Made by a program: the position numbers and the translations under genes. A DNA stretch of 64,000 nt from an uncultured Luteitalea sp. (GTDB taxonomy: Bacteria; Acidobacteriota; Vicinamibacteria; Vicinamibacterales; Vicinamibacteraceae), in the NCBI GenBank assembly GCA_934541105.1, contig CAKTDA010000004.1:401961-465960 (forward strand). The letters are read 5' to 3'. Position 1 is the stretch's first letter. The number at the start of each line of letters is the position of its first letter. Positions 8,810 to 17,422 of this stretch are shown one piece after another. The notes under the pieces were generated by a model. The model saw only the letters and a list, made by a program, of their open reading frames with translations, was not told the origin of the DNA and ran no database searches.

Positions 8810-10504
8810 TTAGATGCTTCCGCGCTTCATTTCTTCCATCAGGTGGTCGGTGGACCGCACGGTCAGCGCCATGATCGTGAGCGTGGGGTTCTGGCAGCCG
8901 CCCGACGTGAAGCCGCTCGCGTCGGTGACGAGGAGGTTGGGAATGTCGTGCGTCTGCTGGAACTGGTTCAGCACCGACACCTTCGGGTCTGCGCCCATGC
9001 GGGCGATGCCCATCTCGTGGATGCCGTAGCCGGGCACGCGGTCGAGGAAGAAGAAGGGCCTGATGTTCCGGCCGCCCGCCGCCTCGAGCATCTCCGCGGC
9101 GGCGTAGCCCATGTCGGGAATCATCTTCTTCTCGTTCTCCTTCCACTCCATCGAAATCCGCAGCACGGGAATCCCGAAGGCGTCCACGACGCCCGGGTCG
9201 ATGGCGACGTGGTTGTCCTCGTACGGCAGCACTTCGCCGAAGCCCGAGAAGGAGAACTGCGTCACGCCCGAGGCCTTGACGGCCTCCTTGTAGCGGGCGC
9301 CGAAGCCGGCGCTCGCGAAGTTGAAGTTCGACGAGCCGCCACCCTGGTAGCCGTACCCGCGCAGGAACTCCTTGTGCGCGGGTTCGCCGGGCCGGTTGTG
9401 GAACCGGATGGTGTAGGTGCCATTCGGGCGGTTCGGGCCGTTGAGGCCGGGCCTGGATGGGATGTCGGGGAACTCCGCGGCCGCACCGCCAGCCACCCAC
9501 GTGTGGTCCATGAGGTACTTGCCGAGCACGCCGCTGCTGTTGGCGAGGCCCCCGGGCGCGCTGTTCAACAGGATGCGCACCGACTCGAGCGCCTGCGCCG
9601 CAAGAATCACGACGCGGGCGTTCACTTCCTTCACCTGCCGCGTCGTCCTGTCGATGTAGGACACGCCGCGCGCCTTCCTGCCTGACGTGTCCATCAGCAC
9701 CTGGTAGACCATCGCGTTCGGGATGAGCGTGCACTTGCCCGTCTTCAACGCATCGGCCACCGTCGTGAACGCGGAGTTGAAGTAGGAGTGCGTCGCGCAT
9801 CCGCGTTCGCAGGGGCCGCAGTAGTGGCACGCGGCACGGCCGTTGATGGGCCTGGTGATGTTGGCGGCACGTCCGATGGTCAGCGTGCGGTTGAACGACT
9901 TCCTGATGGTGTTGCGGATCTGGTACTCGACGCAGTTCAGTCCCATCGGCGGATGGAACTTGCTGTCGGGCAGCATGGGATCGTTCTCGGGCATGCCCGA
10001 GATGCCGACGTACTCCTCGACGAGGTCGTAGTAGGACTCGAGGTCCCTGTAGGCGATCGGCCAGTCGATGCCGTGGCCGTCGCGGCTCGCCGCCTTGAAG
10101 TCGAGGTCGCCGAACCGGTAACTCTGGCGGCCCCACACGTTCGTGCGCCCGCCGATGATGCGCGTGCGGCCCTGCCACGAGAACGGCTTGCCGTTCGGCG
10201 TCGTGTACGGCTCCTCGAGGTCGTTGACGAACCAGTCGTAGTTGAACTCGGTGCAGGCGTAGCAGTCCTTCTGGCGCGGGCGCGTTTCGCGGATGCGATC
10301 GTTGGCGCGGTTGCGGTACTCGAGCGAGTAGGCCGGCACGTGCTCCCTGTAGTCGGCATCGGTGAGCGTGCGTCCCGCGTCGAGCAGCGCCACGTCGATG
10401 CCGGCCTCCGAGAGGCGCTTGGCGGCCCACCCGCCGGATGCACCCGACCCGACAACGATCACGTCGAACGACCGACCCGCCTGATCCCGCGAGGCTTGCG
10501 CCAC
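8810..10504 (-). CDS. GMC-family FAD oxidoreductase (gluconate/2-keto-gluconate dehydrogenase large-subunit type)
   Basis: 564 aa flavoprotein. The N-terminal FAD-binding Rossmann motif VVGSGASGGWAAKRL lies at about residues 14-28, and the C-terminal GMC signature NPTLTIMALTVRS is near the end. Such enzymes oxidise sugar alcohols or aldonates and pass electrons through partner subunits to the respiratory chain. The GTG start at 10504 has CAGGAG 6 nt upstream. The divergent neighbour is a subunit-3-like protein with a Tat signal, the usual partner, so the pair probably forms a complex exported with it, since this subunit shows no signal of its own (inference). A -10-like TATGCT lies at 10537-10542. 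Confidence 0.9.
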   Translation of the reverse strand: MAQASRDQAGRSFDVIVVGSGASGGWAAKRLSEAGIDVALLDAGRTLTDADYREHVPAYSLEYRNRANDRIRETRPRQKDCYACTEFNYDWFVNDLEEPYTTPNGKPFSWQGRTRIIGGRTNVWGRQSYRFGDLDFKAASRDGHGIDWPIAYRDLESYYDLVEEYVGISGMPENDPMLPDSKFHPPMGLNCVEYQIRNTIRKSFNRTLTIGRAANITRPINGRAACHYCGPCERGCATHSYFNSAFTTVADALKTGKCTLIPNAMVYQVLMDTSGRKARGVSYIDRTTRQVKEVNARVVILAAQALESVRILLNSAPGGLANSSGVLGKYLMDHTWVAGGAAAEFPDIPSRPGLNGPNRPNGTYTIRFHNRPGEPAHKEFLRGYGYQGGGSSNFNFASAGFGARYKEAVKASGVTQFSFSGFGEVLPYEDNHVAIDPGVVDAFGIPVLRISMEWKENEKKMIPDMGYAAAEMLEAAGGRNIRPFFFLDRVPGYGIHEMGIARMGADPKVSVLNQFQQTHDIPNLLVTDASGFTSGGCQNPTLTIMALTVRSTDHLMEEMKRGSI

Positions 10505-10617
10505 GGCACGCTCCTGGATGTAGAGAAGACGCGCGCAGCATAGCAGGTAAGACCCGTTGTGGGGCAAACGTGTTATCGTGCGCCCGATCCGTTGTCCGTC
10601 ACGAGGGAGTGGGGCAG

Positions 10618-11304
10618 ATGCAGGAACGTCGCACGTTGCCGGTGGTCCAACCCGTTGCCGACGCAGGCGTGTCGCGCCGCTCGGCGCTGCAGACGCTCGC
10701 GACGGGACTCGGGGCGTCGTTTGCCGTGCCGGGGCTCGTCGAGGCCCACGACCATCCGGTGCACAAGCACGTCGCGCACGTGGCCGACCAGGGGCGCGCG
10801 CCAGCCGCCGCGGCACCGGGGACCTACACGCCGGTCACCTTCGACGCGCACCAACTGGCGACCGTCGCGGTGCTCGCCGAGTTGATCGTGCCGGGCTCGA
10901 AGGCATCGGGCACGCCGGAGTTCCTCGACAAGCTCCTGGCCGTCGAGTCCACCGACACGCGTCGCCGCTTCTTCTCGGCCCTCGGGGCCATGGAGCGCGC
11001 CGCGCTCGAGGCACATCGCCAGCCGTTCAAGGATCTCGCGCCTGCCGCGCAGAACGCCATCCTGACGGAAGCCGCCAACGGGACGCCGAGCCGGCAGGCC
11101 GTCTCCTGGAAGAAGGGCGATCCCATTCCGGTGCCACAGCCGCCGCCGGGGCCGGCGACGCTGCGCGACAGCTTCGACCACATCAAGGGATGGATTGCCG
11201 GCATCCACTTCGCGTCGGAACCCGGCATGCAGGAACTCGGCTACACCGGCGCGCTCTTCCACGAGAGCTACCCGGGCTGCCCGCACGGCGGGCAGCACGG
11301 CTAA
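10618..11304 (+). CDS. Gluconate 2-dehydrogenase subunit 3-family protein, Tat-exported
   Basis: 228 aa small subunit of a GMC-type dehydrogenase (PF13618-like). The N-terminus has a twin-arginine motif, SRRSALQTLATGLGASFAVPG (about residues 19-39), so the folded protein is expected to cross the membrane by Tat and could carry the flavin subunit along. A His-rich stretch (HDHPVHKHVAHV) follows the signal. The core contains LAELIVPGSKASGTPEFLDKL, and the tail ends GCPHGGQHG. The ATG at 10618 is preceded by GAGGGAG about 10 nt upstream. It is transcribed divergently from the oxidoreductase across a 113-nt gap. Confidence 0.85.
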   Translation: MQERRTLPVVQPVADAGVSRRSALQTLATGLGASFAVPGLVEAHDHPVHKHVAHVADQGRAPAAAAPGTYTPVTFDAHQLATVAVLAELIVPGSKASGTPEFLDKLLAVESTDTRRRFFSALGAMERAALEAHRQPFKDLAPAAQNAILTEAANGTPSRQAVSWKKGDPIPVPQPPPGPATLRDSFDHIKGWIAGIHFASEPGMQELGYTGALFHESYPGCPHGGQHG

Positions 11305-12464
11305 CTGGCGCGCGGGCGCCGGGCAAGCGAGCCGCGGGCCAGGGCGCGGAAGCTGCGGGCCGTGCGGAGCCCGTCGAGCCGATCCGTCCCCGACGCCGCG
11401 CTCGATCCGCCTGTCGAGAGGTCGAACAGGCTCAACTGCGGTCCGTCTGCCGTCAACCCGCTGGCCACGACACTGACGCGCACCGGCGGGTCGCCGAACT
11501 TCCAGAGGCGTGCCGCGAGCGTGCGCGCGACCGGCACCAGGTCGACGCGCTGACGCACGGCCTCCCGCAGCGTGAGGCTCCGGCTGCGGAATCGCTGATC
11601 GCGGCCCATCACCCGGACCGTCATCCCATGCGTGAACGCGCCGAGCTGCGCGAGCCGCTGCGCGAGCTGGTCGGCAAGGTGCTCGGCGGCGAGCTGGACG
11701 TCCTCGGATGTCACGGGGGATGCGAGCGGCGTCAGGCGCGTGAGGGTCCGCGGCAGCGGCGTGCTCGCCAGCGCACGGGGATCCTCGCCTCGCGCCGACC
11801 GCCACGCGGCCGCCCATCCCGTGCCGATTGCTGCCTCGGCTTCGTACGGCAGCAGGGCCGCCAGCGCGCCGATCGTCGCCACGCCCTGCGCCGCGAGCCG
11901 CTCGCGCGCGGCGCCCGAGAGGGCAGGCAGCCACTGCAGGTCGAGCGGCGACAGGAAGCGCGCGTCGTAGCCGGGCAGCACCTGGAGGAGCCCCGATGGC
12001 GCGACGAGCGCGGCGGCCACCGATGCGGCCGCTGCCGTGTCGGCAATGCCGGCAGCCGAGGCCAGGCCGAGTTCCTCGCGAATGGCCCGCTGCATCGCGT
12101 CGGCGGCGGCCGCGAGCGAGCCCGATCGCACCGCACTCGCGGGAATCACGGCGCGGTCGATCGACACCCAGTCCACCTCGGCGCACCACCGCCGCACGAG
12201 TTCGTCGAGCAGCGATGCGGCCTCGGCATAGCGATCGAGGATGCCCGGAACGAAGCGCGCGCCGGGGACGACGCGTGCGGCATCGCGCAGGCTCGATCCG
12301 GTGCGCACGCCTGCCGCGCGGGCCACGCGGCAGGCGGCCACCACGTGCCCGGCGCCATCGGCCGATCCACCGACGACGAGCGGCACGTCGGGCGGGAGCG
12401 CCTCCCATCGACGTTCGACGTCGACCACGAAGTCCGGCAACCAGAGTGACAGCAGGGAAGCCAT
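11301..12464 (-). CDS. imuB: ImuB-like Y-family polymerase protein lacking catalytic acids
   Basis: 387 aa Y-family (DinB/ImuB) relative. The fold is recognisable from VVAACRVARAAGVRTGSSL, ARFVPGILDRYAEAASLLDEL and a downstream little-finger region with MTVRVMGRD. The catalytic carboxylates are not kept: the first acidic position reads LWLP (Trp8), and the SLDEA motif reads SIDRA (D103, R104). A beta-clamp motif, QLSLFDL, lies at 343-349. This is the pattern of ImuB, a non-catalytic adaptor of the SOS mutasome. ImuB is usually longer and encoded with imuA and dnaE2, neither of which is here, so the symbol is tentative. It lies downstream of lexA and DUF3467 on the same strand. Confidence 0.75.
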   Translation of the reverse strand: MASLLSLWLPDFVVDVERRWEALPPDVPLVVGGSADGAGHVVAACRVARAAGVRTGSSLRDAARVVPGARFVPGILDRYAEAASLLDELVRRWCAEVDWVSIDRAVIPASAVRSGSLAAAADAMQRAIREELGLASAAGIADTAAAASVAAALVAPSGLLQVLPGYDARFLSPLDLQWLPALSGAARERLAAQGVATIGALAALLPYEAEAAIGTGWAAAWRSARGEDPRALASTPLPRTLTRLTPLASPVTSEDVQLAAEHLADQLAQRLAQLGAFTHGMTVRVMGRDQRFRSRSLTLREAVRQRVDLVPVARTLAARLWKFGDPPVRVSVVASGLTADGPQLSLFDLSTGGSSAASGTDRLDGLRTARSFRALARGSLARRPRAS

Positions 12465-12537
12465 CGTGTTGGACCGACGATCGCGGCGTGGCGGGTCTGA
12501 CAGTCGGGCGTCGCCCGCTGCCTCCGAAGCCGGGGGA

Positions 12538-12867
12538 TCAGTGAATCGGGTCGCCCGACCAGCCGGGCGCGCCCTGCTTCTGCGACTCCGAGAACGCCCG
12601 CAGGTGCTCCTGGAGCGCGGCGACGAGCGTCGGGATGAACGGCACGGGCACGACGATCTTCGCCTTGATCGGTGCGGCGACGACGTGGTCGCGTTCGGCG
12701 GCCTGGACGTCCTGCGGCGAGAGCGGCTGCACCTCGCAGAAGGTCAGCGTGAAGTCGAACGGCGTGTTCGCGACCGCGCAGAAGTTGGCATACACCCGCG
12801 CCACGTCGGGGCTGTCGGCGGGAACGATGGTGAAATTGATCTGGCGGGTGTCGGGCGGCTGGCTCAT
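12538..12867 (-). CDS. DUF3467-family protein
   Basis: 109 aa protein recognised as DUF3467-like from its compact pattern: INFTIVPADSPDVARVYANF, then FDFTLTFCEV and a hydrophobic VVAALQEHLRAF near the C-terminus. The family is widespread and small and has no established function that I can state. The ATG at 12867 lies 5 nt after the lexA stop, so the two are co-transcribed and probably co-translated. No signal peptide or membrane segment is seen. Its place between lexA and an SOS-type polymerase relative is suggestive but not proof of a damage-response role. Confidence 0.75.
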   Translation of the reverse strand: MSQPPDTRQINFTIVPADSPDVARVYANFCAVANTPFDFTLTFCEVQPLSPQDVQAAERDHVVAAPIKAKIVVPVPFIPTLVAALQEHLRAFSESQKQGAPGWSGDPIH

Positions 12868-12872
12868 GGGCT

Positions 12873-13478
12873 TCAGTATCGCCGCATCACGCCAATCACG
12901 ACGCCCTGCACCTGCACCTCCGCGGCCGGCACCATGATGGGTGCCATCGTCGGGTTTGCCGGCTGCAGGCGCACCTGGTCGTGCTCGCGGTAGAACTTCT
13001 TCAGCGTGACGTCCGAGCCCTCGAGCAGCGCAATCACCATCTCGCCATTGGTGGCCGTCTTCCGGTCCTCGACGATCACGAAGTCGCCGTCGCGAATCTG
13101 CTCGTCGATCATCGAGTCGCCCTTCACGCGCAGCACGTACGTGTCGCGCTTGCCCACGAGCGCCTCGGGCACCGTGATCGTCTCGCTGCTCGTGATGGCC
13201 TCGATGGGCCTGCCGGCCGCCACGTAGCCCAGCAGGGGCAACTCGAGCGCACGCCCGCCGATGCGCGCCGGGATCAGCTCCACCGATCGGCTGCGATTCC
13301 ATGCGCGCTTGATGAACCCCTTCTCCTGCAGGTTCGTCAGGTGCTTGTGCACGGTCGCGAGCGACGAGAGGCCGAAACGGCGCCCGACCTCCTCGAGACT
13401 CGGCGCATACCCGTGCTGCTGGATGAAGTCGTTCAGGTAGTCGAGGATCTCGCGCTGACGTTTCGTGAGTGGCTGCAC
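12873..13478 (-). CDS. lexA: LexA repressor, SOS master regulator
   Basis: 201 aa transcriptional repressor with self-cleaving peptidase. The N-terminal winged helix (1-65) contains REILDYLNDFI and the recognition region LSSLATVHKHLTNL. The cleavage site is Ala88-Gly89 in GYVAAGRP. The catalytic dyad is Ser122 (VKGDSMID) and Lys160 (DVTLKKF). All elements are intact, so RecA-stimulated self-cleavage is expected. A promoter with 17-bp spacing lies upstream. DUF3467 and the ImuB-like gene follow on the same strand. The LexA box of this lineage is not known to me, so I do not assign an operator. Confidence 0.95.
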   Translation of the reverse strand: MQPLTKRQREILDYLNDFIQQHGYAPSLEEVGRRFGLSSLATVHKHLTNLQEKGFIKRAWNRSRSVELIPARIGGRALELPLLGYVAAGRPIEAITSSETITVPEALVGKRDTYVLRVKGDSMIDEQIRDGDFVIVEDRKTATNGEMVIALLEGSDVTLKKFYREHDQVRLQPANPTMAPIMVPAAEVQVQGVVIGVMRRY

Positions 13479-13537
13479 GATGGCATCTCCGGTGGCGAGC
13501 GGCAGGCGGTGCCCGAGACTGGGCAGGCGCGAGACCG

Positions 13538-13566
13538 AGCCTATGCAAATAAAAAGCGAAAGTCAA
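13538..13566 (-). promoter_or_regulatory. Sigma-70-type promoter of lexA
   Basis: On the minus strand TTGACT (13561-13566) and TAGGCT (13538-13543) are separated by exactly 17 nt of AT-rich DNA, unusual in this GC-rich region. Transcription would start about 50 nt before the lexA ATG. LexA would be expected to autoregulate here. Confidence 0.65.
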
Positions 13567-13616
13567 GGCGCCCGGCCAAAACGCCGGTGCTAGACTCCAA
13601 AGCGTCAGTGCGTGCG

Positions 13617-14246
13617 ATGCAGACGACGCCACGTGTCCCTGGAATCGGCCGTGTCCTGCTCGGTGCGGTCCTCCTGGCGGGGGTGGCCGCGGAGCCGTCC
13701 GGGCTCGCGGCGCGAGTCTCCGCGCGCCTGGCGCCCGTCCAGAACGGCGCCCTCGCGCCGGCCGACCGGATGCAGCAGAAGCTCGAAGCCATCGTGCGCT
13801 TCGGGGCCATTCCGCGGCTCGAGACGCAGAGCACGGTCATCGAGGAAGGCGAGGTCAACTCCTACCTCGAGCATCACCTGCGCGCTGAGATCCCGCCGGG
13901 AGTCGTCGCACCCACGCTGCGGATCCATGGCGACGACATGCTGAGCGCCACCGCCACGCTCGACCTCGACGCGATGAATGGCAGCCGCCCGCAGGCAGAC
14001 GGGTTCGACCCGTTCCGCCTGCTGACTGGCCGGCTGCCGGCGAAGGTCGCCGGACGCCTCGTGACGGAGAACGGCACCGGGCGCTTCGAACTCCAGACGG
14101 CCGAACTCGGCGGCATTCCCATCCCTCGTGCCGTCGTCTCGCAACTCGTGCGCCAGTACGACGTGGACATCGACGCGCCGTTCGACCTGCCGTCGGCGAT
14201 TCGCGAGATCCGCGTCGAGCCCGGCCAGGTCGTCGTCCTGCAGTGA
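13617..14246 (+). CDS. Hypothetical secreted protein upstream of recG
   Basis: 209 aa protein not assigned to a family. The N-terminus has the shape of a signal peptide: charged residues, then GRVLLGAVLLAGVAAE (about 11-26). The mature part is mixed alpha/beta with TVIEEGEVNSYLEHHL, VAGRLVTENGTGRFEL and ELGGIPIPRAVVSQLVRQY, a pattern resembling lipid-binding-like periplasmic domains, but this is only an impression. The stop overlaps the recG GTG start by three bases, so recG translation is probably coupled to it. It heads the operon on the plus strand. The ATG at 13617 is the first after a stop-free but AT-rich promoter zone. Confidence 0.6.
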   Translation: MQTTPRVPGIGRVLLGAVLLAGVAAEPSGLAARVSARLAPVQNGALAPADRMQQKLEAIVRFGAIPRLETQSTVIEEGEVNSYLEHHLRAEIPPGVVAPTLRIHGDDMLSATATLDLDAMNGSRPQADGFDPFRLLTGRLPAKVAGRLVTENGTGRFELQTAELGGIPIPRAVVSQLVRQYDVDIDAPFDLPSAIREIRVEPGQVVVLQ

Positions 14247-16342
14247 CCGCGGCCGATCCGCTCCAGGAATCCCTCGCGGCGCTGCCGGGCGTCGGGCCCA
14301 CGCGCGCCGCCGCGCTCGCGTCCGCCGGCCTGCGCACGGTCGAGGACCTGCTGCTCCGCTTCCCGCTCCGCTACGAGGACCGCGGCCACATCGTGCCCAT
14401 CGGCTCGCTGCGTCCGGGCACGGCCACGGTTGCGGGCGAGGTCGTCCACGCCGAGCTCAAGCCGACGCGCCGTCCACGGTTCACCGTGTTCGAGCTCACC
14501 CTCCGCGACGGCACCGGGACCGCGCGCGCGGTGTTCTTCAACCAGCGTTTCCTCGCGCAGGTCTTCAGGCCGGGGCAGCAGGTCGTGCTGCACGGCAAGG
14601 TCGAGTGGAACAGCCAGGGGCCGCAGTTCCAGACGCCGCAGTACGAGTTCGTGGACGTGGCGTCGGTGGAGGAGGGCAGCAGCATCCACACCGGCCGCAT
14701 CGTGCCGGTGTACGAACGTGTCGGCCCCCTGACGCCGAAGCTGCAGCGCGACCTCGTCGCGCGCGCGCTCGAGCGGCTGCCTGAATCGGTTCCCGATCCC
14801 TTGCCGCTCGACGTGCGGCGGGCCCGCGGCCTGCCGTCGCGCCGCGAGGCGCTGCTCGACACGCACTTCCCGCCGGAGGGGACGAGCGTCGAGACGCTCA
14901 ACGGGTTCCGCACGCCGGCGCAGGTGCGGCTCATTCTCGAGGAGTTCGTCCTCTTCCAGCTCGCACTCGCGGATCAGCGGGCCCGCGTCGTCGCCACGGC
15001 CAAGCCGCACCGGATCGTGGTGTCGGACGCGATTCGCGATCTCGCGCGGCAGATCCTCCCGTTCACGCTCACCGCGGGGCAGAAACAGGCCCTGCGGGAG
15101 ATCGTCGAGGATCTCCAGCGTGAGGCGCCGATGAACCGCCTGCTCCAGGGCGACGTCGGGTCGGGCAAGACGATCGTCGCGCTGATCGCGGCCGTCGTCG
15201 CGATGGCCAACGGGTTGCAGGCCGTGCTGATGGCGCCCACCGAACTGCTCGCCGAGCAGCACGCGCGCACCGTGGCGGCGCGACTCGAGGGCACCCCGTT
15301 CCGCTCCGTCCTGTTGACGGGCAGCCAGCGCAGCATCGCGCGACGCACGGCACTTGCCGCGATCGCGTCGGGCGAGGCGTCGCTCGTCGTCGGCACCCAT
15401 GCCGTGCTCGAGGATCCGGCGCTGTTCAGCCGCCTCGGCCTCGTCGTCATCGACGAGCAGCATCGCTTCGGCGTCGGGCAGCGCGCGCGGTTGCGCGCGA
15501 AGGGGCGGCAGCCCGACGTGCTTGTCATGACCGCCACGCCGATTCCGCGTACGCTCACGCTGACGGCGTACGGCGATCTCGACGTGTCGGTGATTGCCGA
15601 CCTGCCGCCGGGTCGGCGGCCCGTGCGCACGACCGCGCGTCCGGAGGTCCGGCGCGACGAGGCCTACGCGTTCGTGCGTGAGCAGGTGGCCGACGGTCGC
15701 CAGGCGTACGTCGTGCTGCCAATCATCGAGGACAGCGAGAAGATCGACGTGCGCGCGGCGGTGAGCATGGCGGAGGACCTGCGCCACGGTGCGCTGGCCG
15801 GGCTGCGACTGGGGCTGCTGCACGGCAGGATGAAGCCCGCCGACAAGCAGGCCGTGATGCAGGCCTTCATCGCGCGGGACCTCGACGTGCTGGTGACGAC
15901 GACGGTGATCGAGGTCGGTGTGGACGTGCCCAATGCGAGCGTGATGGTGGTCGAACATGCCGAGCGCTTCGGCCTCGCGCAGTTGCACCAGTTGCGCGGA
16001 CGTGTCGGGCGCGGCGCGGCCCAGAGCTTCTGCGTGCTGCTGTTCGAGCGGCCACTCAGCGAGGATGCCAGACAGCGGCTGGCGGCAATGACCGAGACGA
16101 CCGACGGCTTCGTGATTGCCGAGCGCGACCTCGCCATTCGCGGTCCGGGCGACATGTTCGGCACGCGGCAGGCCGGGATGCCGACGCTCCGCATCGGCGA
16201 TCTCGGCCGCGACAAGGACCTCATGGCCGATGCGCACGCGCTGGCGCGCGAACTCGTGGCACGGCTGCCGCCCGACGCGGCGCCGCGACGGCTTGCGCGA
16301 CAGGCGTGGGCCGGCCGCTTCAACCTGGCGCAGGTCGGCTGA
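14243..16342 (+). CDS. recG: ATP-dependent DNA helicase RecG
   Basis: 699 aa branched-DNA helicase that reverses stalled forks and processes recombination intermediates. The N-terminal wedge/OB region (about 60-160) precedes the helicase core, with Walker A GDVGSGKT (about 303), DExH box DEQH (about 404), motif III TATPIPRT and the C-terminal RGRVGRG (motif VI). Length and motifs are normal. The GTG start at 14243 sits in a GTGA overlap with the upstream stop. The rsmD ATG overlaps the recG TGA by one base. Confidence 0.96.
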   Translation: MTAADPLQESLAALPGVGPTRAAALASAGLRTVEDLLLRFPLRYEDRGHIVPIGSLRPGTATVAGEVVHAELKPTRRPRFTVFELTLRDGTGTARAVFFNQRFLAQVFRPGQQVVLHGKVEWNSQGPQFQTPQYEFVDVASVEEGSSIHTGRIVPVYERVGPLTPKLQRDLVARALERLPESVPDPLPLDVRRARGLPSRREALLDTHFPPEGTSVETLNGFRTPAQVRLILEEFVLFQLALADQRARVVATAKPHRIVVSDAIRDLARQILPFTLTAGQKQALREIVEDLQREAPMNRLLQGDVGSGKTIVALIAAVVAMANGLQAVLMAPTELLAEQHARTVAARLEGTPFRSVLLTGSQRSIARRTALAAIASGEASLVVGTHAVLEDPALFSRLGLVVIDEQHRFGVGQRARLRAKGRQPDVLVMTATPIPRTLTLTAYGDLDVSVIADLPPGRRPVRTTARPEVRRDEAYAFVREQVADGRQAYVVLPIIEDSEKIDVRAAVSMAEDLRHGALAGLRLGLLHGRMKPADKQAVMQAFIARDLDVLVTTTVIEVGVDVPNASVMVVEHAERFGLAQLHQLRGRVGRGAAQSFCVLLFERPLSEDARQRLAAMTETTDGFVIAERDLAIRGPGDMFGTRQAGMPTLRIGDLGRDKDLMADAHALARELVARLPPDAAPRRLARQAWAGRFNLAQVG

Positions 16343-16926
16343 TGCGCATCATCGCTGGCGCGTTCAAGGGCCGCACGCTGAAGGCGCCGACGTGGGACGG
16401 CCTGCGTCCGACGTCGGACCGCCTGCGCGAGACGCTGTTCAACGTGCTCGCGCCGCGCGTGGCCGGGGCGCGGGTCCTCGACGTGTGCGCCGGCACGGGG
16501 GCTGTGGGCCTCGAGGCGTCGAGCCGCGGTGCGGCGTGGGTGACGTTCGTGGAACGTGACCGACGTGCGGTCGCGCTCATCGAGGACAACCTGCGGACCT
16601 GCCGCGTGAGCGGGGACTATACTATCGACCGCCGCGACGCCCTCGCGCCGGCGGCCGCGGTTGCCGGCGGCCCGTTCGACATCGTGTTTCTCGATCCGCC
16701 GTACACGCACGCGTCCCTCGACCCCTGGCTGGAGGTGGCCGCCGCGCACGTGGCGCCGACGGGCATCGTGGTGCTCGAGCATGCGACGCGCAGCGGGTCG
16801 TCCGCGCAGGTGGCCGGCCTCGTCCGGTCGCGCGTGCTGCAGCAGGGCGACAGCACGCTGTCCTTCTACGTGGTGTCCGATTCCGTGACCGCGTCACGGC
16901 CGGCTTCCGGAGCGATCGATGCCTGA
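16342..16926 (+). CDS. rsmD: 16S rRNA m2G966 methyltransferase RsmD
   Basis: 194 aa SAM-dependent methyltransferase acting on 16S rRNA G966 during 30S assembly. Seen: N-terminal MRIIAGAFKGRTLKAP, SAM-binding VLDVCAGTGAVGLEASSRGA (about 46-65) and catalytic motif IV LDPPY (about 116-120). The start is the ATG in the TGATG junction with recG. The next gene, coaD, starts 8 nt before this stop. The recG-rsmD-coaD order is widely conserved and supports the assignment. Confidence 0.95.
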   Translation: MRIIAGAFKGRTLKAPTWDGLRPTSDRLRETLFNVLAPRVAGARVLDVCAGTGAVGLEASSRGAAWVTFVERDRRAVALIEDNLRTCRVSGDYTIDRRDALAPAAAVAGGPFDIVFLDPPYTHASLDPWLEVAAAHVAPTGIVVLEHATRSGSSAQVAGLVRSRVLQQGDSTLSFYVVSDSVTASRPASGAIDA

Positions 16927-17419
16927 CCCCCGCCGCGCGATTGTCGCCGGGTCGTTCGACCCGCTGACGAACGGGCACCTCGACGTGATCGTGCGCGCGC
17001 GCGCGCTCTGCGACCAGGTCGTCGTGGCCGTGCTCGTGAATCCCGGCAAGACGCCGCTGCTGGCGCTCGACGATCGTCTCGCCGTCGTGCGTGCCGCGCT
17101 GGCCGGCCGGGAGGGGATCGAGGTGGCCTCGTTCGACGGCCTGCTCGTGGATGCCGCCCGGCGCCACGGCGCGACCGTCGTGGTCCGCGGCCTGCGCAGT
17201 GTCTCCGACTACGAGCACGAGTGGCCGATGGCCCGCATGAACGCCGCGCTGCTGCCGGGGCTCGAGACCGTGTTCCTGGCCGCGTCGCCTGCCTGGGCGC
17301 ACGTCAGCTCGACGCTCGTGCGACAGATTCACATGCTGGGCGGATCGATCGATCGGTTCGTGCCGCCCGCCGTCGTGGACCGCCTGCGGCAGCGGGTGTC
17401 ACACGAAAGCGGAGCCTGA
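16919..17419 (+). CDS. coaD: Phosphopantetheine adenylyltransferase (CoaD)
   Basis: 166 aa enzyme transferring AMP from ATP to 4'-phosphopantetheine, the fourth step of coenzyme A synthesis. The N-terminal nucleotidyltransferase motif is AGSFDPLTNGHLD with TNGH at 17-20; VVVRGLRSVSDYEHE and HVSSTLVRQI are the later family motifs. Length is typical. It overlaps rsmD by 8 nt and is followed 3 nt later by an aminotransferase gene, all in one operon. Confidence 0.97.
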   Translation: MPDPRRAIVAGSFDPLTNGHLDVIVRARALCDQVVVAVLVNPGKTPLLALDDRLAVVRAALAGREGIEVASFDGLLVDAARRHGATVVVRGLRSVSDYEHEWPMARMNAALLPGLETVFLAASPAWAHVSSTLVRQIHMLGGSIDRFVPPAVVDRLRQRVSHESGA

Positions 17420-17422
17420 CAC

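Noticed and set aside
13479..13616. LexA box in the lexA promoter
   Set aside because: Several short partial palindromes occur, but none matches a known LexA consensus convincingly and the lineage motif is unknown to me.
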